Positions 10,076 through 21,400 of a stretch of 64,000 nucleotides of DNA are shown one piece after another. The notes beneath the pieces were generated by a model that was not told the origin of the DNA, searched no databases, and saw only the letters and a program-made list of their open reading frames with translations. The stretch is from Cafeteria roenbergensis (lineage: Eukaryota > Sar > Bigyra > Bicosoecida > Cafeteriaceae). Location of the stretch: the NCBI GenBank assembly GCA_008330645.1, contig VLTN01000023.1, positions 62,001-126,000 on the forward strand, read 5' to 3'. Both the position numbers and the translations under genes were made by a program. Positions within the stretch are counted from its first letter, which is position 1; the number at the start of each line of letters is the position of its first letter.

Positions 10076-12994
10076 TCAGGGCCTGTGCTGGTTTCCAGCA
10101 GGGCTCGGACCGCCGCTGTGGGCGCCGGTTTCAGCTCGCCTGTATCCCGGAGGAACGTACGGTGGCGGCGAAAGAGGGCGCGACGGGACCGCTGTCTCGC
10201 GCGCGCTCGCTTCGCCGCCGGGGCTTGCGGCGCAGCCTTCGCCTTGCGGCGGAGGAGGAGGAGGCGGAGGAGGCGGCGGCGGGGGAGGCGGATGTTGCGC
10301 CGGCAACCCTCTGCCGGCGGCACCCGGGTTCGCAGATCCGCGGTGCGCTCCCCCGCCTTGGGTGGCCCGACCGTCTTGAGGGGTCCCAGAGGCAGCCGCC
10401 TGGCGCAGCGCCCTGGTGGGGCTGCGCGGCGGCGACAGCCTGGCACCCGCGTTGGGGGGCAGCTGGTCCACGGCGGGCTCGCCCCACTTGGGGTCTGCAG
10501 CTGCTGTCGACGAGGGGGACAGCGCGCGGTCGGCGCCGCGGCCGGTGGCTCGCTCGCGCTGGACCAGCGAGGCCGCAGACCTTGCCCCTGCCCCCATGGC
10601 GATGGGTGGGGACTGCGCTCCAGCTGGAGCCGGAGCAGCGGCTGCAGCAACTGTTCCCGGCCCTGCCACTGAGGCCGGCGGCACGGCCCGCTGCGTGGCT
10701 GAGCCTGCGCCGGCCGGCGGAGGCGTCGGCTGAGACGGGCCAGGGCCTCCGAAGTCCTCGCCGCCCGGGGAGGCGCTGCCCACAGCCCCGTGGTCGGCAA
10801 GCGCGAAGAGCCACTCTGACCGCGCCGAGCTGTCAGACGCGCGGAACTCCCACACTCGGCGGGTGTGCACAGAGCTCGCTGCGGCCCCGGGCAGGGGAAC
10901 GAGGCAGAAGTAGCCTGGGTGCGACAGGGAGCTACGGGCCAGCCCGGTCAGGGTTCGCGGCACCACTGCTGTCACGGAGAACTCCGACACGGGGAGGAGC
11001 CGTCCTCTCCGCGGCGGAGCGCCGTATCGCCAGGCCTCCTCTGAGAGGTAGTAGCAGAGGACGCCGGCCTCCAGCACGCAGAAGCGGCGCCTCCACTTGC
11101 GCATGCCGAGCAGGTTCCGCTCCCCGCGCTTTTCAAGCCACCCGGCCACGCCCGGGCGGGAAGACGGGTCGCCGTCCGCCTCCCCGGACGCTGCCGCGCT
11201 GGCGGGCGACGAAGGCACTTCCAGAGATCCCGACGGGCTGACGGCCCTGCCCGCCGCGGGAAGAGGCGGGGGGGGCAACGGGGGAGCAGCGGGGCCGTGC
11301 CCAAGGGCGGCCCTTGCGGCCTGGGCGCCCCCCTGGCCGAGAGCCGCCTCTTGCTTGCACCCAGCGTGCACGAACACGCGCAGCCAGTCGTCCCGCTCGC
11401 TGGCCTCCACGGCGCGCATCAGCAGAGCGCGGGGCTTGGCGCCGTCGCACGGCATGCCCGGCTCCACGGGCCCCATCCCTGGCAGCGGCTGCAGGAACAA
11501 GGAGCGCTCGTCGTCGTCCGGGCCTGCAAGCGCCGAGTAGCGGCGCAGCGGAACCCGCACCGCGGGCCCCGACGCAGGCGCCGGGCTCCTCGCCCCCCCC
11601 GCCACTGCAGCGGGCGGCAGGGGCTCCTGCGCAGGCCGCGAGTCACCCGTCAGCGCCGCCAGTGCCACGGCAGATCCGTCAGACCCAAGCCTGGCGCTGC
11701 CCGGGCTTTGGTGGGACGCTCCCGCCCTCCTGCCGCCGCCGCCGCCGCCCCCGCCGCCGCCGGCTCCGCGCGACGCGTTGGGCAGCCTGCCCACCGCCCC
11801 CGCCCCCTCGCGCCACTCGTAGTCCTGCTCGTCCTTGTAGCGCGCCAGCGTGCAGTCGTCCTCGTCCACCACCACGAACCGGGTCACCCAGAAGCGGCGG
11901 GACACCCGAGTCTGCCCGCGAAACAGCAGCTGGCCGCAGATGACTCTGTCGTCCGCTGCCGCCGCGTACTCTGACGCCTCCAGCCCAGCGCCGCCGGAGC
12001 TGCCCCCGGCAGTCTCCACCCCAGCGCTCTCCGCCCCGCTGCCGATGCTCATGGCGCCAAAGCTGTGCCCGTTTGCCGGGTGGCGGGGCCGCAGCCCCCT
12101 GGACGACGCCGAGCGGACTGCGTGTCTCGACCCGGCGGCGTCCAGCGGAGGCATGCGGGCAAAGCCCGCCCCGCTCACGGACGTGCCCGCGGGCTGACCA
12201 AACGTGGGCGCCCCCGGGCGGGACCCGACCGGCATGAAGGCCGGCCCGGTGCGCGGCGACATGTCTGGCAGGAGGGCGGCGTGGGCCTCGTCGGGGTCGT
12301 CGTCGGTGCCGTCCAGGCCCTCCATGCCCTCGGACGCCGCGTCCCCGGCCGAGGAGATGGACTGCCTTCGCCCGCGCAGCCGTAGGCCCCGGGCGGAGCT
12401 TCCGGGCGACGAGCGCCGCGACACCGGCGTGCTCACGACCATCCGGCGGTCTCGGGCGGAGCCGCGGGGGTGCGCGTGCGCCTGCGCGAGCGCTGGCCGC
12501 CGGCTTACCATCGAGCAGGACGCTGGGTGCCACAGCACGTGCTCCTGCTGTCCGTCTGGCGTGAAGTCCAGCGGAGCCACCAGCGGCACCCAGGCGTCCA
12601 TCCGAGAAAAGCCGCCCCAGAATGCAGACGCCGCTCGCAGCCCCTCAGGCGGGACCTCCTCCGCAGCAGGCGGTGCCGGCAGGTGGCTCGTGCGCCCTGC
12701 TCGCACGGCCTCGGCCAGTCCTGGCGTGAGCGGCGGCATGCACCCTGTCAGCAAGTGAAACGCGGGAACGCACAGCTTGGAAGCAACCGCCGCGTACTGG
12801 AACCCACCATCCAGCGGCTGGACAGTACGGCGGGTGTCCAGGAAGTCGAGGGACGCCTGCACGTGGACCTCGGCGCCGTCGTCAGGCAGCCCAGTGATTC
12901 CAGTCACCTCGCAGAGTTGGTGCTCGGACCTTGGCGAAGCGCCGCGCGAGATGATGTCGCCTCCCAGAGACCCCGACGCCAGGCTATCGGCCAT
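10076..12994 (-). CDS. Protein with two PH domains
   Basis: Single-exon gene, 972 aa. A first PH domain begins near residue 352 (ICGQLLFRGQTRVSRRFWVT) and is interrupted by a Gly/Ala/Pro-rich insert before its C-terminal helix (RAVEASERDDWLRVFVHAG, ~528-545). A second, compact PH domain spans ~616-735: GWLEKRGERNLLGMRKWRRR, then FCVLEAGVLCYYL, and the closing helix SSARSEWLFALADH with its conserved Trp. PH domains usually bind phosphoinositides or proteins at membranes. The first ~350 residues are unrecognised and partly Ser/Arg-rich. The C-terminal ~230 residues are low complexity, with a run of about 15 prolines near residue 920. No catalytic domain is visible, so an adaptor role is the reasonable inference. 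Confidence 0.85.
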   Translation of the reverse strand: MADSLASGSLGGDIISRGASPRSEHQLCEVTGITGLPDDGAEVHVQASLDFLDTRRTVQPLDGGFQYAAVASKLCVPAFHLLTGCMPPLTPGLAEAVRAGRTSHLPAPPAAEEVPPEGLRAASAFWGGFSRMDAWVPLVAPLDFTPDGQQEHVLWHPASCSMVSRRPALAQAHAHPRGSARDRRMVVSTPVSRRSSPGSSARGLRLRGRRQSISSAGDAASEGMEGLDGTDDDPDEAHAALLPDMSPRTGPAFMPVGSRPGAPTFGQPAGTSVSGAGFARMPPLDAAGSRHAVRSASSRGLRPRHPANGHSFGAMSIGSGAESAGVETAGGSSGGAGLEASEYAAAADDRVICGQLLFRGQTRVSRRFWVTRFVVVDEDDCTLARYKDEQDYEWREGAGAVGRLPNASRGAGGGGGGGGGGRRAGASHQSPGSARLGSDGSAVALAALTGDSRPAQEPLPPAAVAGGARSPAPASGPAVRVPLRRYSALAGPDDDERSLFLQPLPGMGPVEPGMPCDGAKPRALLMRAVEASERDDWLRVFVHAGCKQEAALGQGGAQAARAALGHGPAAPPLPPPPLPAAGRAVSPSGSLEVPSSPASAAASGEADGDPSSRPGVAGWLEKRGERNLLGMRKWRRRFCVLEAGVLCYYLSEEAWRYGAPPRRGRLLPVSEFSVTAVVPRTLTGLARSSLSHPGYFCLVPLPGAAASSVHTRRVWEFRASDSSARSEWLFALADHGAVGSASPGGEDFGGPGPSQPTPPPAGAGSATQRAVPPASVAGPGTVAAAAAPAPAGAQSPPIAMGAGARSAASLVQRERATGRGADRALSPSSTAAADPKWGEPAVDQLPPNAGARLSPPRSPTRALRQAAASGTPQDGRATQGGGAHRGSANPGAAGRGLPAQHPPPPPPPPPPPPPPPQGEGCAASPGGEASARETAVPSRPLSPPPYVPPGYRRAETGAHSGGPSPAGNQHRP

Positions 12995-13460
12995 CGGGCA
13001 GCGAGCGCAAACCGCCCCCGCGGCAGCTCAAAGGCAACGCAGCGAGGCGGAGCGCAACGGCAGCCGGGCGGCCTGGCCTCCCCCCTCGACTGCGGGCAGC
13101 CTCGAGCACGCGCGCGCCTGGCCCCAGCGGCCGCAGGGTGAACCGCTGCGCGTGCGGCCGGCCGAGGGCACGCGCGCTGCCTGGAGTCGAGTGGCGATGG
13201 TGGTACATTCTGGCGCTGGGAACCGGCCGACCGCGAGTCTGCGTCATCGCGAGCAACAAGTTGCGCGATCGAAAAGCCAGATGCGGCGACGGCCGGGGGC
13301 CGGCGTGCAGAGCCGCTCCGCCGCGGCGGACCCGCGTCCGTGCGCTGGCCTGCGCGCCCCTCGCCGAGCGGGAGGCCTGCCACGGCAGCGCACAACGCGC
13401 ATCGTTTGTCTCCGAGCGCGTGGTCTCCAGGGCGCCCTGCCGACTGGCGGCCATCTCCTG
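12995..13460. other. Divergent intergenic region
   Basis: This is 466 bp between the PH-domain gene (-) and the large Ala-rich gene (+). I see no gene or repeat in it; it should hold both promoters. Confidence 0.45.
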
Positions 13461-16400
13461 ATGCCGACCGCCGTGAGTGCTCGCTGGGCTCGACAGCTCG
13501 GCATGGCAGCCGCCCAGCGCAGGCGTCGCGCGCCGCGGCGGCGTCAAAAAGAGGCCCCTCGCTGTCAAAGATGAGCCATGTGTGCGTGCGCAGGAGTGGG
13601 TGGTGGAGCCCGATGGGGCTCGGTCGCTGCTGGTGGCGTTCAAAGGAATGACTGTGCTGGCGGAGGTTGCCGACGGCCCGTGAGATCGCGCCCAGAACGA
13701 CAGCCCGAGGGCCAGCGGGCAAAGCGTGGGCCTGTTTGATGCCGCCACTCAAGGGCAGACAGAGCAGCAAGGTGGCGCACTGCGGTTTTGAAGTCTCCGC
13801 GTTGCGGGCGCGACGACGGCGCGGGCTCCGCTGCGAGCAGCGGCGCGCCCCCACTGGCACCGCTGGGCACCACTCGCGAGGCGCCTGCCAAGGCCCCGCT
13901 GCGCGACTGGATCCCCGCAGTCTTGGCCCCAGCTCGTGGGGCCAGCTTCGCTCACGCCTGGCGCACGCTTCCCAGCCGCCCTCGGCAGTGCTCGCAAGCG
14001 GGCCAGAGTCCCTCATCGCCGCGGCCTCCCTGCGGCGAAGCCTGGGGCGGGCGGCCCCGCTGCTCCTCATGGAAGCTGAGGCGGCGCGCGGGGCGGCGCT
14101 GCTGGCCTGCGGCGCCGCGGCGTCCTCTGACCTGGCGTGCCGGCGGGAGCTCGGCAAGGAGTGGGGCGGGCGGGCTGCTGCACATGCGGCGCTCGTGGCC
14201 GCGCCCCTCGGCTGGAGGGAGCTGCGCGAAGCCACGGCCCGCCTCGTTCCGCTGGCTCTCGGACAGCCCCGCAGCCTGCTGCGCTGCGACGCCGGCGAAG
14301 TCGCTGGCCCGGCCACCGACGACGGTACGGAGCACCCGCCGAGGGACGCCGAGGCGACGGGTGCGGCGCTGCTGGAGCGGGCGCCCGTGTGGGCTCTGCC
14401 GGCGCTCGCCAGCAGGGCCATGGGTTTGCGCCAGGAAATGGTGCTTCCGCTGCCGCCCTCCGCGCAGGATGGCGCGCCCGTGCCGTGGGATGTCACAGCG
14501 CGGCCTGTGCGAGGCGGCGGCGGCGGTGGCGTCGTCTGGGTGCTGGAGTGCCCGTCTGACGGGGAGAGCGCCGCCGTGCTCAGCAGCGCCTCACAGCTCT
14601 CTGCCCTGGCTCTGGCCTGCCCGCTTCCCTGGCACGCCTGCAAGCCCACACCGGGGCCTTCAGGGCAGGGGCGCTCGCCGGCGCATCGCTGTAGCGAGAC
14701 CGCCGCGAGTGGCGGGTCCGCCGCCGCTGCAGGCTGGCTCCCCGCAAGCCCTGCCAGCCTGGCAGCGGACTGCGCCCCAATCGCCTGGCCTTTGGGTTGC
14801 GGGTCGGGCTACTCCCCCCTGGACGCGGCTGCGCTGCGAAGCTGTGCCGCGCTCGTGATCGCGCCGCCAGCGCCCTCTGTCCTGCGCCTGGGCGACGTGC
14901 CGCTCCCTTCGCTGTCTCTCGCTGTCGCCCCCCTCAACGGATGCATTCTCGCGAGCGGGTGCGCTGGCACGTTGCGCGGTGCAACAGGCCTCCCGATCAC
15001 GGCTGTGGCCTGGCGGCGCGCGCAGCAGCTGCTTCGAGCTGCCGCGTCGCCCTCGCACGCGGCCGCAGCATCGGCGGCGTCGGCAGGCATGGCGCCCGCC
15101 CCGCTGCACCGAGCGGTCAGCACGATTCCCCTTGCGTCTCCCGGCTCCATCGCCCAGCCCTCGGACCCAACGTGGACCCACGCGGACGCCCACGACGCGC
15201 AGTCCGGCGAGAGCGCTGCTCGCATGGCCTCGGCCGCCTCCTGGCCGGCCTCCGCCGTGCTGGGGCTGCCAGGCCATGCGGCGCCCTTCGCCCAGGAACC
15301 AGACCCGCACCTGACGCTGTTGCAGTCCGAAGCGGATGCTCTGCGCCACATGGTGCGGGCGCTCGCGCACCCGGCTGCGGCAGGCGCAGCGAGCGCAATT
15401 CGGGAGGGTCGGCTGATCGTCTGCCCTGCCGACGACGCCTCGGGCAAGCGAAGCCTCGGGTCATCCCGCCCGGGCGCAGTGTTGGAGGGCCTGGCGCTCG
15501 CAGTTGGGGCCTTCCTCGCTGGCTCGAAGCCGCTACCGGAGGGCCCGGACGGAGACGCTGAAGCGTCGACCGCCAAGACGGCGAGGCGCACAGGGGTACG
15601 TCGCGCTGCTGCCGCCGCCGCTGCCGCCGCCGCTGCCGCTGCCGCCGCTGCTGCTGCTGCGGCGACGGCAGCGACGGCGGGAGGCGGATTGCGGGCAGGC
15701 GGGGCTGGGCCTGGTGGCGTCACGCCGGAATCTCGAGCCCCCCAGCCGCTGCCTGCGCAGGACGACGCACGGCCGCGCCGGGCCCCATGGGTACTTGTGC
15801 CTGTCGGACCCTCCCAGCTTGGGCTCGCCCGGGCGGCTCTGGTGGCTTGCGCCGTGCTCGGCCACGGCCTGACGGAGCACGAGGCGCAGCAGGCCATGCA
15901 GATGCCTCTCCCCGGGTCGCAGACGGAGGGCGCCAGCTTGCGGGCAGGTGAAAGGAGCCACTCCAGAGCAGGGGCGGACAGTGGGCGGGCGCTCCTTGAC
16001 CTCAAGGGGCAGGCTCCAAGCGTCGCTCGCAGCGATAGCAGTGCCCCGTCGCCCGGGGGAACTTCCACGCCCGTGCACGGACACCACCCCGCGCCGCCGT
16101 CGTCTTCGTCGTCGTCTTCGTCGTCGTCGTCGTCGCTAGGGACCGCTGCAGCCAGAACCAGGCCCCCAGCGCCCCCCACGGCAGCGACAGAGCGCAGCCA
16201 GCCGGGGGGCGGCCAGCGACAGCGCAGCTCGTCCTTCGCCGATGCGGCTCCGACCGCTGCTGAGAGCGGGCTCGCAGACGAACGCCCCAAAATGAGCTCT
16301 GCTGCGCTCACGCGCTGGCGGGCGCGTGAGACGGAGCGCAAGCGGCGCAAGGCCCACCAGATTCGCGTGCGGTGGCAGCAGAGACTCAGCGCGGCCGAGC

Positions 16401-18298
16401 AGGCGGCCCAAGCGTGGGCCGTGGCCGCCACGGCGGTGACGCTTGTCGGGCTTCCAGGCGGTTTCGCCGAGCACAGGTGCTCGCTGGCGGTGGTTGCCGG
16501 GGCGCAATCGTGGCTCGGCACACGCAGAGCGCTGGGCAAGTCGAGCGAAGTCGGGGTTGGCGCCAAGACGCTGCAAGCCGCGGGGTCGTGGGTGCGATCG
16601 GGTCTCTCACTTGTTGGGTGCGGCCTGCAGCCAGAGGACGTTCTTCGGGCAGAGGCTGCCCGGCTGCTTGAGTGGGAGGAGCGCACAGGCGACGCCTCGG
16701 ACGGATCCGCGCCGAAATGCCAGGCGCGCGAGCCGCACCAACCTGGCTCCCCTGGAGTGCCCGGGGGCTCAGGAGGCGAGGTCGCGGCGGCGGAGCCCCT
16801 GCTTCCGCCCGGTGACCCCGCTGGCGACTCCCGGGCTTGTGCGCCTTCCGAGGCGCCAAGTGAGGCCAAGGCCGCCCTGCCGGGCTCGGACAGGGCGGCA
16901 GCCGGCAAGACCGCCCAGCAGCTTGGACCTGCCTGGTGGGTTGACGGCGATGTGGTGGGAGCAGCCGGAATCGTGCGGGCCGCGAACGCTGGCGCGCTGC
17001 CCAAAGCGTGCCCGCTTGTGGCGGTGGTGGGACGGGGGCTGCTGGCTGCTGCAGCGGCAGCTGAGGCCGACGGCGCTGCAGCCCGCGGCAACCTGCGCGG
17101 AAGGCACCAGCTCCCCACGGAGGCGACGTGCTTGGCCAGGCTTGCGGCGGCAGGGGCCGTGGTCCTGGTCGACTCGTTTGGGCTGCTTGCCGAGCCGGGC
17201 GCCGCAGCGAGCACACAGCCGGCGGCGAAGCGGGCGTGCGGTGCCTGGCAGGCTGGCGCCCAGGCCGCAAGTGAGCCGGGTGCGGTCACGCTCCAGTCGC
17301 TGAGGGAAGCGGCAGCAGCCGAAGGTCGGGGACTCGTAGTCATTGCCGAGGGCGAGGCTGCAGCATCTGGCCCGGCGGCTGACCTGTGGCAAGAGGCCCG
17401 GAGCGAGACGCGCGCTGCCATCGCCCTTGTGTCGCCCTCCGCCGCGCCGTCTGGGGCCCCTCTCGCACCAGCTGGCCTGGGCGGGTGGAGCGCGCTTTGG
17501 GACGAGGCCTTGCTGTGGGAGGCGCGGGGGCAGGCTGTTCGGGCGCACGCGCAAGCCAAGTCGACGGGTACCGCAGCAGGCGATGCCGGCGACGCGGCAG
17601 CCCAGCCCGAGGGCAGATACCCCGACGACTCGCCGGCGCTGGGCTCGGACCACGCGGCCCTGCATGCCACCGCAGCGGCGGTCCACGCCGGGCTCTCTGC
17701 GGCCGTGGCGCACGACTGCGCTGACCATGGCCCCACTCGCTGCTCCGTGATGCTCGCGCCTCTTGACCTTCGCCCCAGTGTGGCCGAGCTCGCAGCTCTC
17801 GTCACCGCGCTCCGCGCGCCACTTGCAGCCCCCGCTGGGTCGGTGGCGGCGACGCGTCTGGCAGACGGTTACGGCTCGCAGGCAGTGCCGCAATGTAGCG
17901 GCACTGCGGGGCAAGCGGCGCTGTCGATGGCTGGGCTTGACCCTCTCGCTCAGCTGGAGGCGTCTCGCCTTGTGCGAACAGGCGCTGCCGCTGCTGCCGT
18001 CGACGGGGCCCTCCGCTCCACCGCGGCGGGCGCGGCCACTGCTGGAGCCCGGGCAGCCCTTGCGCGCCTGGCCAAGGACGAGGCGGCCGCCGCCACGCCG
18101 CGCGAGCTGGTTTTGGCCAGCGCTTGCAGCGCCGGAGGGCCGCTGCACGGAGAGGCGCGCGCACCCTACGCCCTCTTGTACGCGGCGGCGCTGGCAGTGG
18201 GAGTTGGCTGCCGCATCTGCAGCGACGGCGAAGGCACAGGACCGCCGCTCGCACCCAAGGCTGGTCTCGGCCTGCAGGGGTGCATCGGCGAGGCTTGA
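13461..18298 (+). CDS. Very large Ala-rich protein, unknown function
   Basis: The body is one long open frame of about 1,500 codons ending at 18298. The 5' end appears spliced. A four-codon first exon 13461-13472 (ATGCCGACCGCC, then GTGAGT) joins 13594-13679, which encodes EWVVEPDGARSLLVAFKGMT and then VLAEVADGP before a GTGAGA donor. The next acceptor is between 13754 and 13768 and is unresolved. From about 13800 to 13975 another frame has the better codon use (KAPLRDWIPAVLAPARGASF), so an exon boundary may be missing there. The protein is Ala-rich with short hydrophobic segments. It has an alanine run (codons at 15606-15690), a Ser run near 16100-16135 and one basic helical stretch (ARETERKRRKAHQIRVRW). 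No domain is recognised. A long antisense frame exists but has poorer composition. Confidence 0.6.
15606..15690 (+). repeat. Alanine-codon run in CDS
   Basis: Roughly 25 consecutive codons are GCN, mainly alternating GCC/GCT, encoding a polyalanine tract inside the large Ala-rich protein. It is a typical expandable simple-sequence tract. Confidence 0.8.
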
Positions 18299-18482
18299 TC
18301 TGCGCCTCGCCTGCTCAGGGGACCCAACTTGGGCTGCGGCCGACGGCTGAGTCTGTCGTGCTTGCGAGAGATCTGCCATGCGGCGTGTGACGACGTCGCC
18401 CGATAGCCTTGCTTGGCCAGGCCAAAGCCCGCTCCGAGTGCGAAGATGCGGCGCTGTTCGAAACCCACAGCCAGGCGTGCAC

Positions 18483-21400
18483 TCAGTCCCACGAAACAAG
18501 CGCCTGTTCGGCTGCATCCTCAGCAAGACGCGCGTGGGCGGCTGGCAAATGTGCCCTGGCCGACTGGGGCGAAGCATGGCGCAGCTCTGACTCGTGGTCG
18601 CGGCTGCCATCCAGGCTGTCCTCGTCGCTCAGGCTGCCCGGGCCTGAGTCGGCGCCAAGCGAATTGGCCAGGGGCGAGACCCCGCCCTGGCCCGGGCGCC
18701 CGCCCCCTTGCGCCGCTGCAGCCGCCGCCTGCCGGGCGGAGAACGGCGATGGCGGGGGCGGCGGGGGCGGGCGGGGCGCAGTCGCGTCGAGGCCTACCAG
18801 CTGGGGCGGCGCTCGTTGACGCTGCAGCGAGGGCGGGCGCAAAGACGCCACCGCCGCTGCGTTGGCCGCTCGCAGCAAGTCCAGAGCCCGTCGCCGACCG
18901 GCCTCCGAAAGCGGGCTTTCTCCCGGCCCTGCCACCCCGGACAGGCGCCGTGCGTCCGATGACGCGCGGGACCCTGGCGCCTCCGTGCTGGAGCTCGACC
19001 CGGTTTCGCCGGGAGAGCTGCTCCCGCTCTCGGAGCCAGAGCCGGGCGTGGAAGGGGCTGACGTGTGCGCCGGGAGGACGAATCCGCTGCTGTCGACGTC
19101 CGGGCACCCGAGAGCATGCCGAGCCGCGGCCATGCCCACTCGAGCTTCGCGAGCGCGGTCGCCGTGGCGCGGCCTGCCGGTCCCGTTGGCAGCCCGGCCG
19201 TCCGATGGCGCGCTGCTTCGCTCACTGCCCCAGCTAGAGTCCGGCATGCGATCCGGGAGGCGCCACATGCCGCCCTCCCCCTGGCTCTGCGCAAGCAGCG
19301 ACATGTCCCCGCCCCATCGGCTGCCGGACCCAGATTGCGACGCCCCGGCCGCCTCACGCATTCCCCGGCTCTCTGACCTGGCCGAGGACGACAGCGCACG
19401 CATTGCCGCCTCCGCAGCCCCCGTCAGCTCGCTCTCGAGGTCGTCGCGCGACGCCGCCCCCTGCCGTCGGCCGCTCCCCGGCCACGTGTCGACCTCCACC
19501 AGGCTGGGCGACGGGTCGCCTCGAAGGATTGCCTCCGTCAGCTCCGAGGGGTGGCAGCTCCGCCTTCCCGACGACTGGGGGCTGGCGGGCGCTTTGCGCC
19601 GCTCCTTCTCGAGCTGCTCGACGCCGTCGCCGTCGTCGCCAACGTCCGCCTCCATCGCGGCGAGTTGCTCAAGCGTCATCACGGTGCGCGGGTACTCGGC
19701 ACCAGACCGGCCCCCGCCAGCGCCAGTCCTCTCGCCGTTGGAGCCGGGATGGTGCGCAGCGGCGTGCGCGTGCAGAGCCTCCCCCCCGCCGCGATCGCGC
19801 CTGGGCGGGTGCATGGCCCGCCCTCGCGCCGGGGCCCCGGCCCGCTGGCTGCTGCTGGCACGGCGAGCACCGGCGCTCTCCAGCGCCGCCGCCATCCAGC
19901 CCAGCGACGCGCGAGCCCGCGACGGCCCTCCTGCGTGGCGACGAGAGCCGGCCCGCCCGGCGGACTTGCTGCGGCCCTGCTCGAGCGCCCTGCGCACAGC
20001 CGCGGCGATCTCCTCGCCAGAGAGCGGCCGGGCTGGGCTGCTCCGGCCGTCGCGCCGTCGCCCGCCCCTCCCTCCTCCGCCCTTGAGGCCGCGAACTCCG
20101 TCTGCAGACGGCCCAGATGGCGACGGGGGTGTGGAGTCGCCCGCTTCCCCCCGTGCTGCCGGCTCTGTCCTCTGAGGGAGGGCTGCGGACTCGCGCGCTC
20201 GTGTCGCTCGCTCGGACAGAGGATGGCGCGGCGACCCGCCGCTGCCTACGCCCGCGTCAACGTCAAAATCATCCAGGCCCGCCGTGGGGCGAGTGCCCTC
20301 GGACCCTGCTTGGTCGTCGTCGTCTGCAAAGTGGACAGACTTGGGCGTGCTCGGGGGCGAGCCAAGAGCGCTGCGGCCAGGCGACGGCACGGTCGACCCG
20401 GTGATGACCCGCAGCCCCCCCGACGCCTCCATGTCCGCCCGCTCTGCCGGAGAAGGCGCTCCCAGCGCGCCCTCGCCAGGCACGAGGTGGCGAAGCGAAG
20501 GCCGGACGCGGGACAGCCCTTGCTCCCACGGGTAGGCCAAGGCAGCTGCCGCTGCCGCTGAGGCCGACGGGGATGCCGATGCCAACGGTGGTGCCGATCC
20601 TGGGGGCGTGTGCCTGCGACGGCCGCGCCCCGGGCTCCAGGCGGCGGAACCGTCGCCCCGCCTGCGAGCCCTTCCGGGGGCGCTCCCCCGCTGCGGTGCG
20701 CGCTCGCCCTTGCCGTATGGGCCTGCTTGGTGGCGAGCCGACGCGGTGGTCCGCTGGGGGGAGGGGCGCGCCTTCCCGGCGCTCTCCCCCGCAGCGTCGG
20801 CGTGGTCAGTTGCGGGATCGACGCTGGCGGGTGCACGATCCTCTGCAGGATCCTCGGCCCCCCGCTGGCCAGGGTGTCCATGGCCGCTCCTCGGCGGCAC
20901 AGAGCCGGGGCTCGGAGCGCAGTGTGGACCCTGGGCGGGCCGGAACGGCGACGTCTTGGGCCCCGACCGCAGCTGTGCAGCGGCCAGCGCCCGCTCCGTT
21001 GCCTCTGCAATCGACGTCGCGCGCTGCGGAGGCGCCAGAACTAGGGACCCTGACAGGAACGCCAAGTCACCGTCCGGCCCTGCCGGTGTGCCGCTGGCGG
21101 CATGGTCTGAAGCATGGGCGGCCGAGGCCATCGCACGCCCGTGTCCGGGCGTTGCGGCAGCGGGACCGCGGTGCCGCGAAGCCGGCGGCCTGCTGCCGGT
21201 GCCCGATGTGTTGTAAGAGTCGATAACGGACGCAGCGGTGGACTGCGGCAGGGCTGGGGGTGCCCCAGGCACTGCCGCGCTGGTCGCGACGGGTGGCGGA
21301 GCGTGCGCGCTGCCATCGCCGCCGCCAGGCACATGGTCTGAGCGCCTCCGACCGGCCTGGCTAGAGCCCGCAGGGGTCTTTGACGAGCTCCACGCCGTCT

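Noticed and set aside
14809-17805. A 998-codon open frame antisense to the large Ala-rich gene
   Set aside because: Long antisense frames are expected in 70% G+C DNA; its composition is Ala/Ser/Arg-heavy with frequent isolated Trp/Cys, and the + strand frame is longer with better third-position bias.
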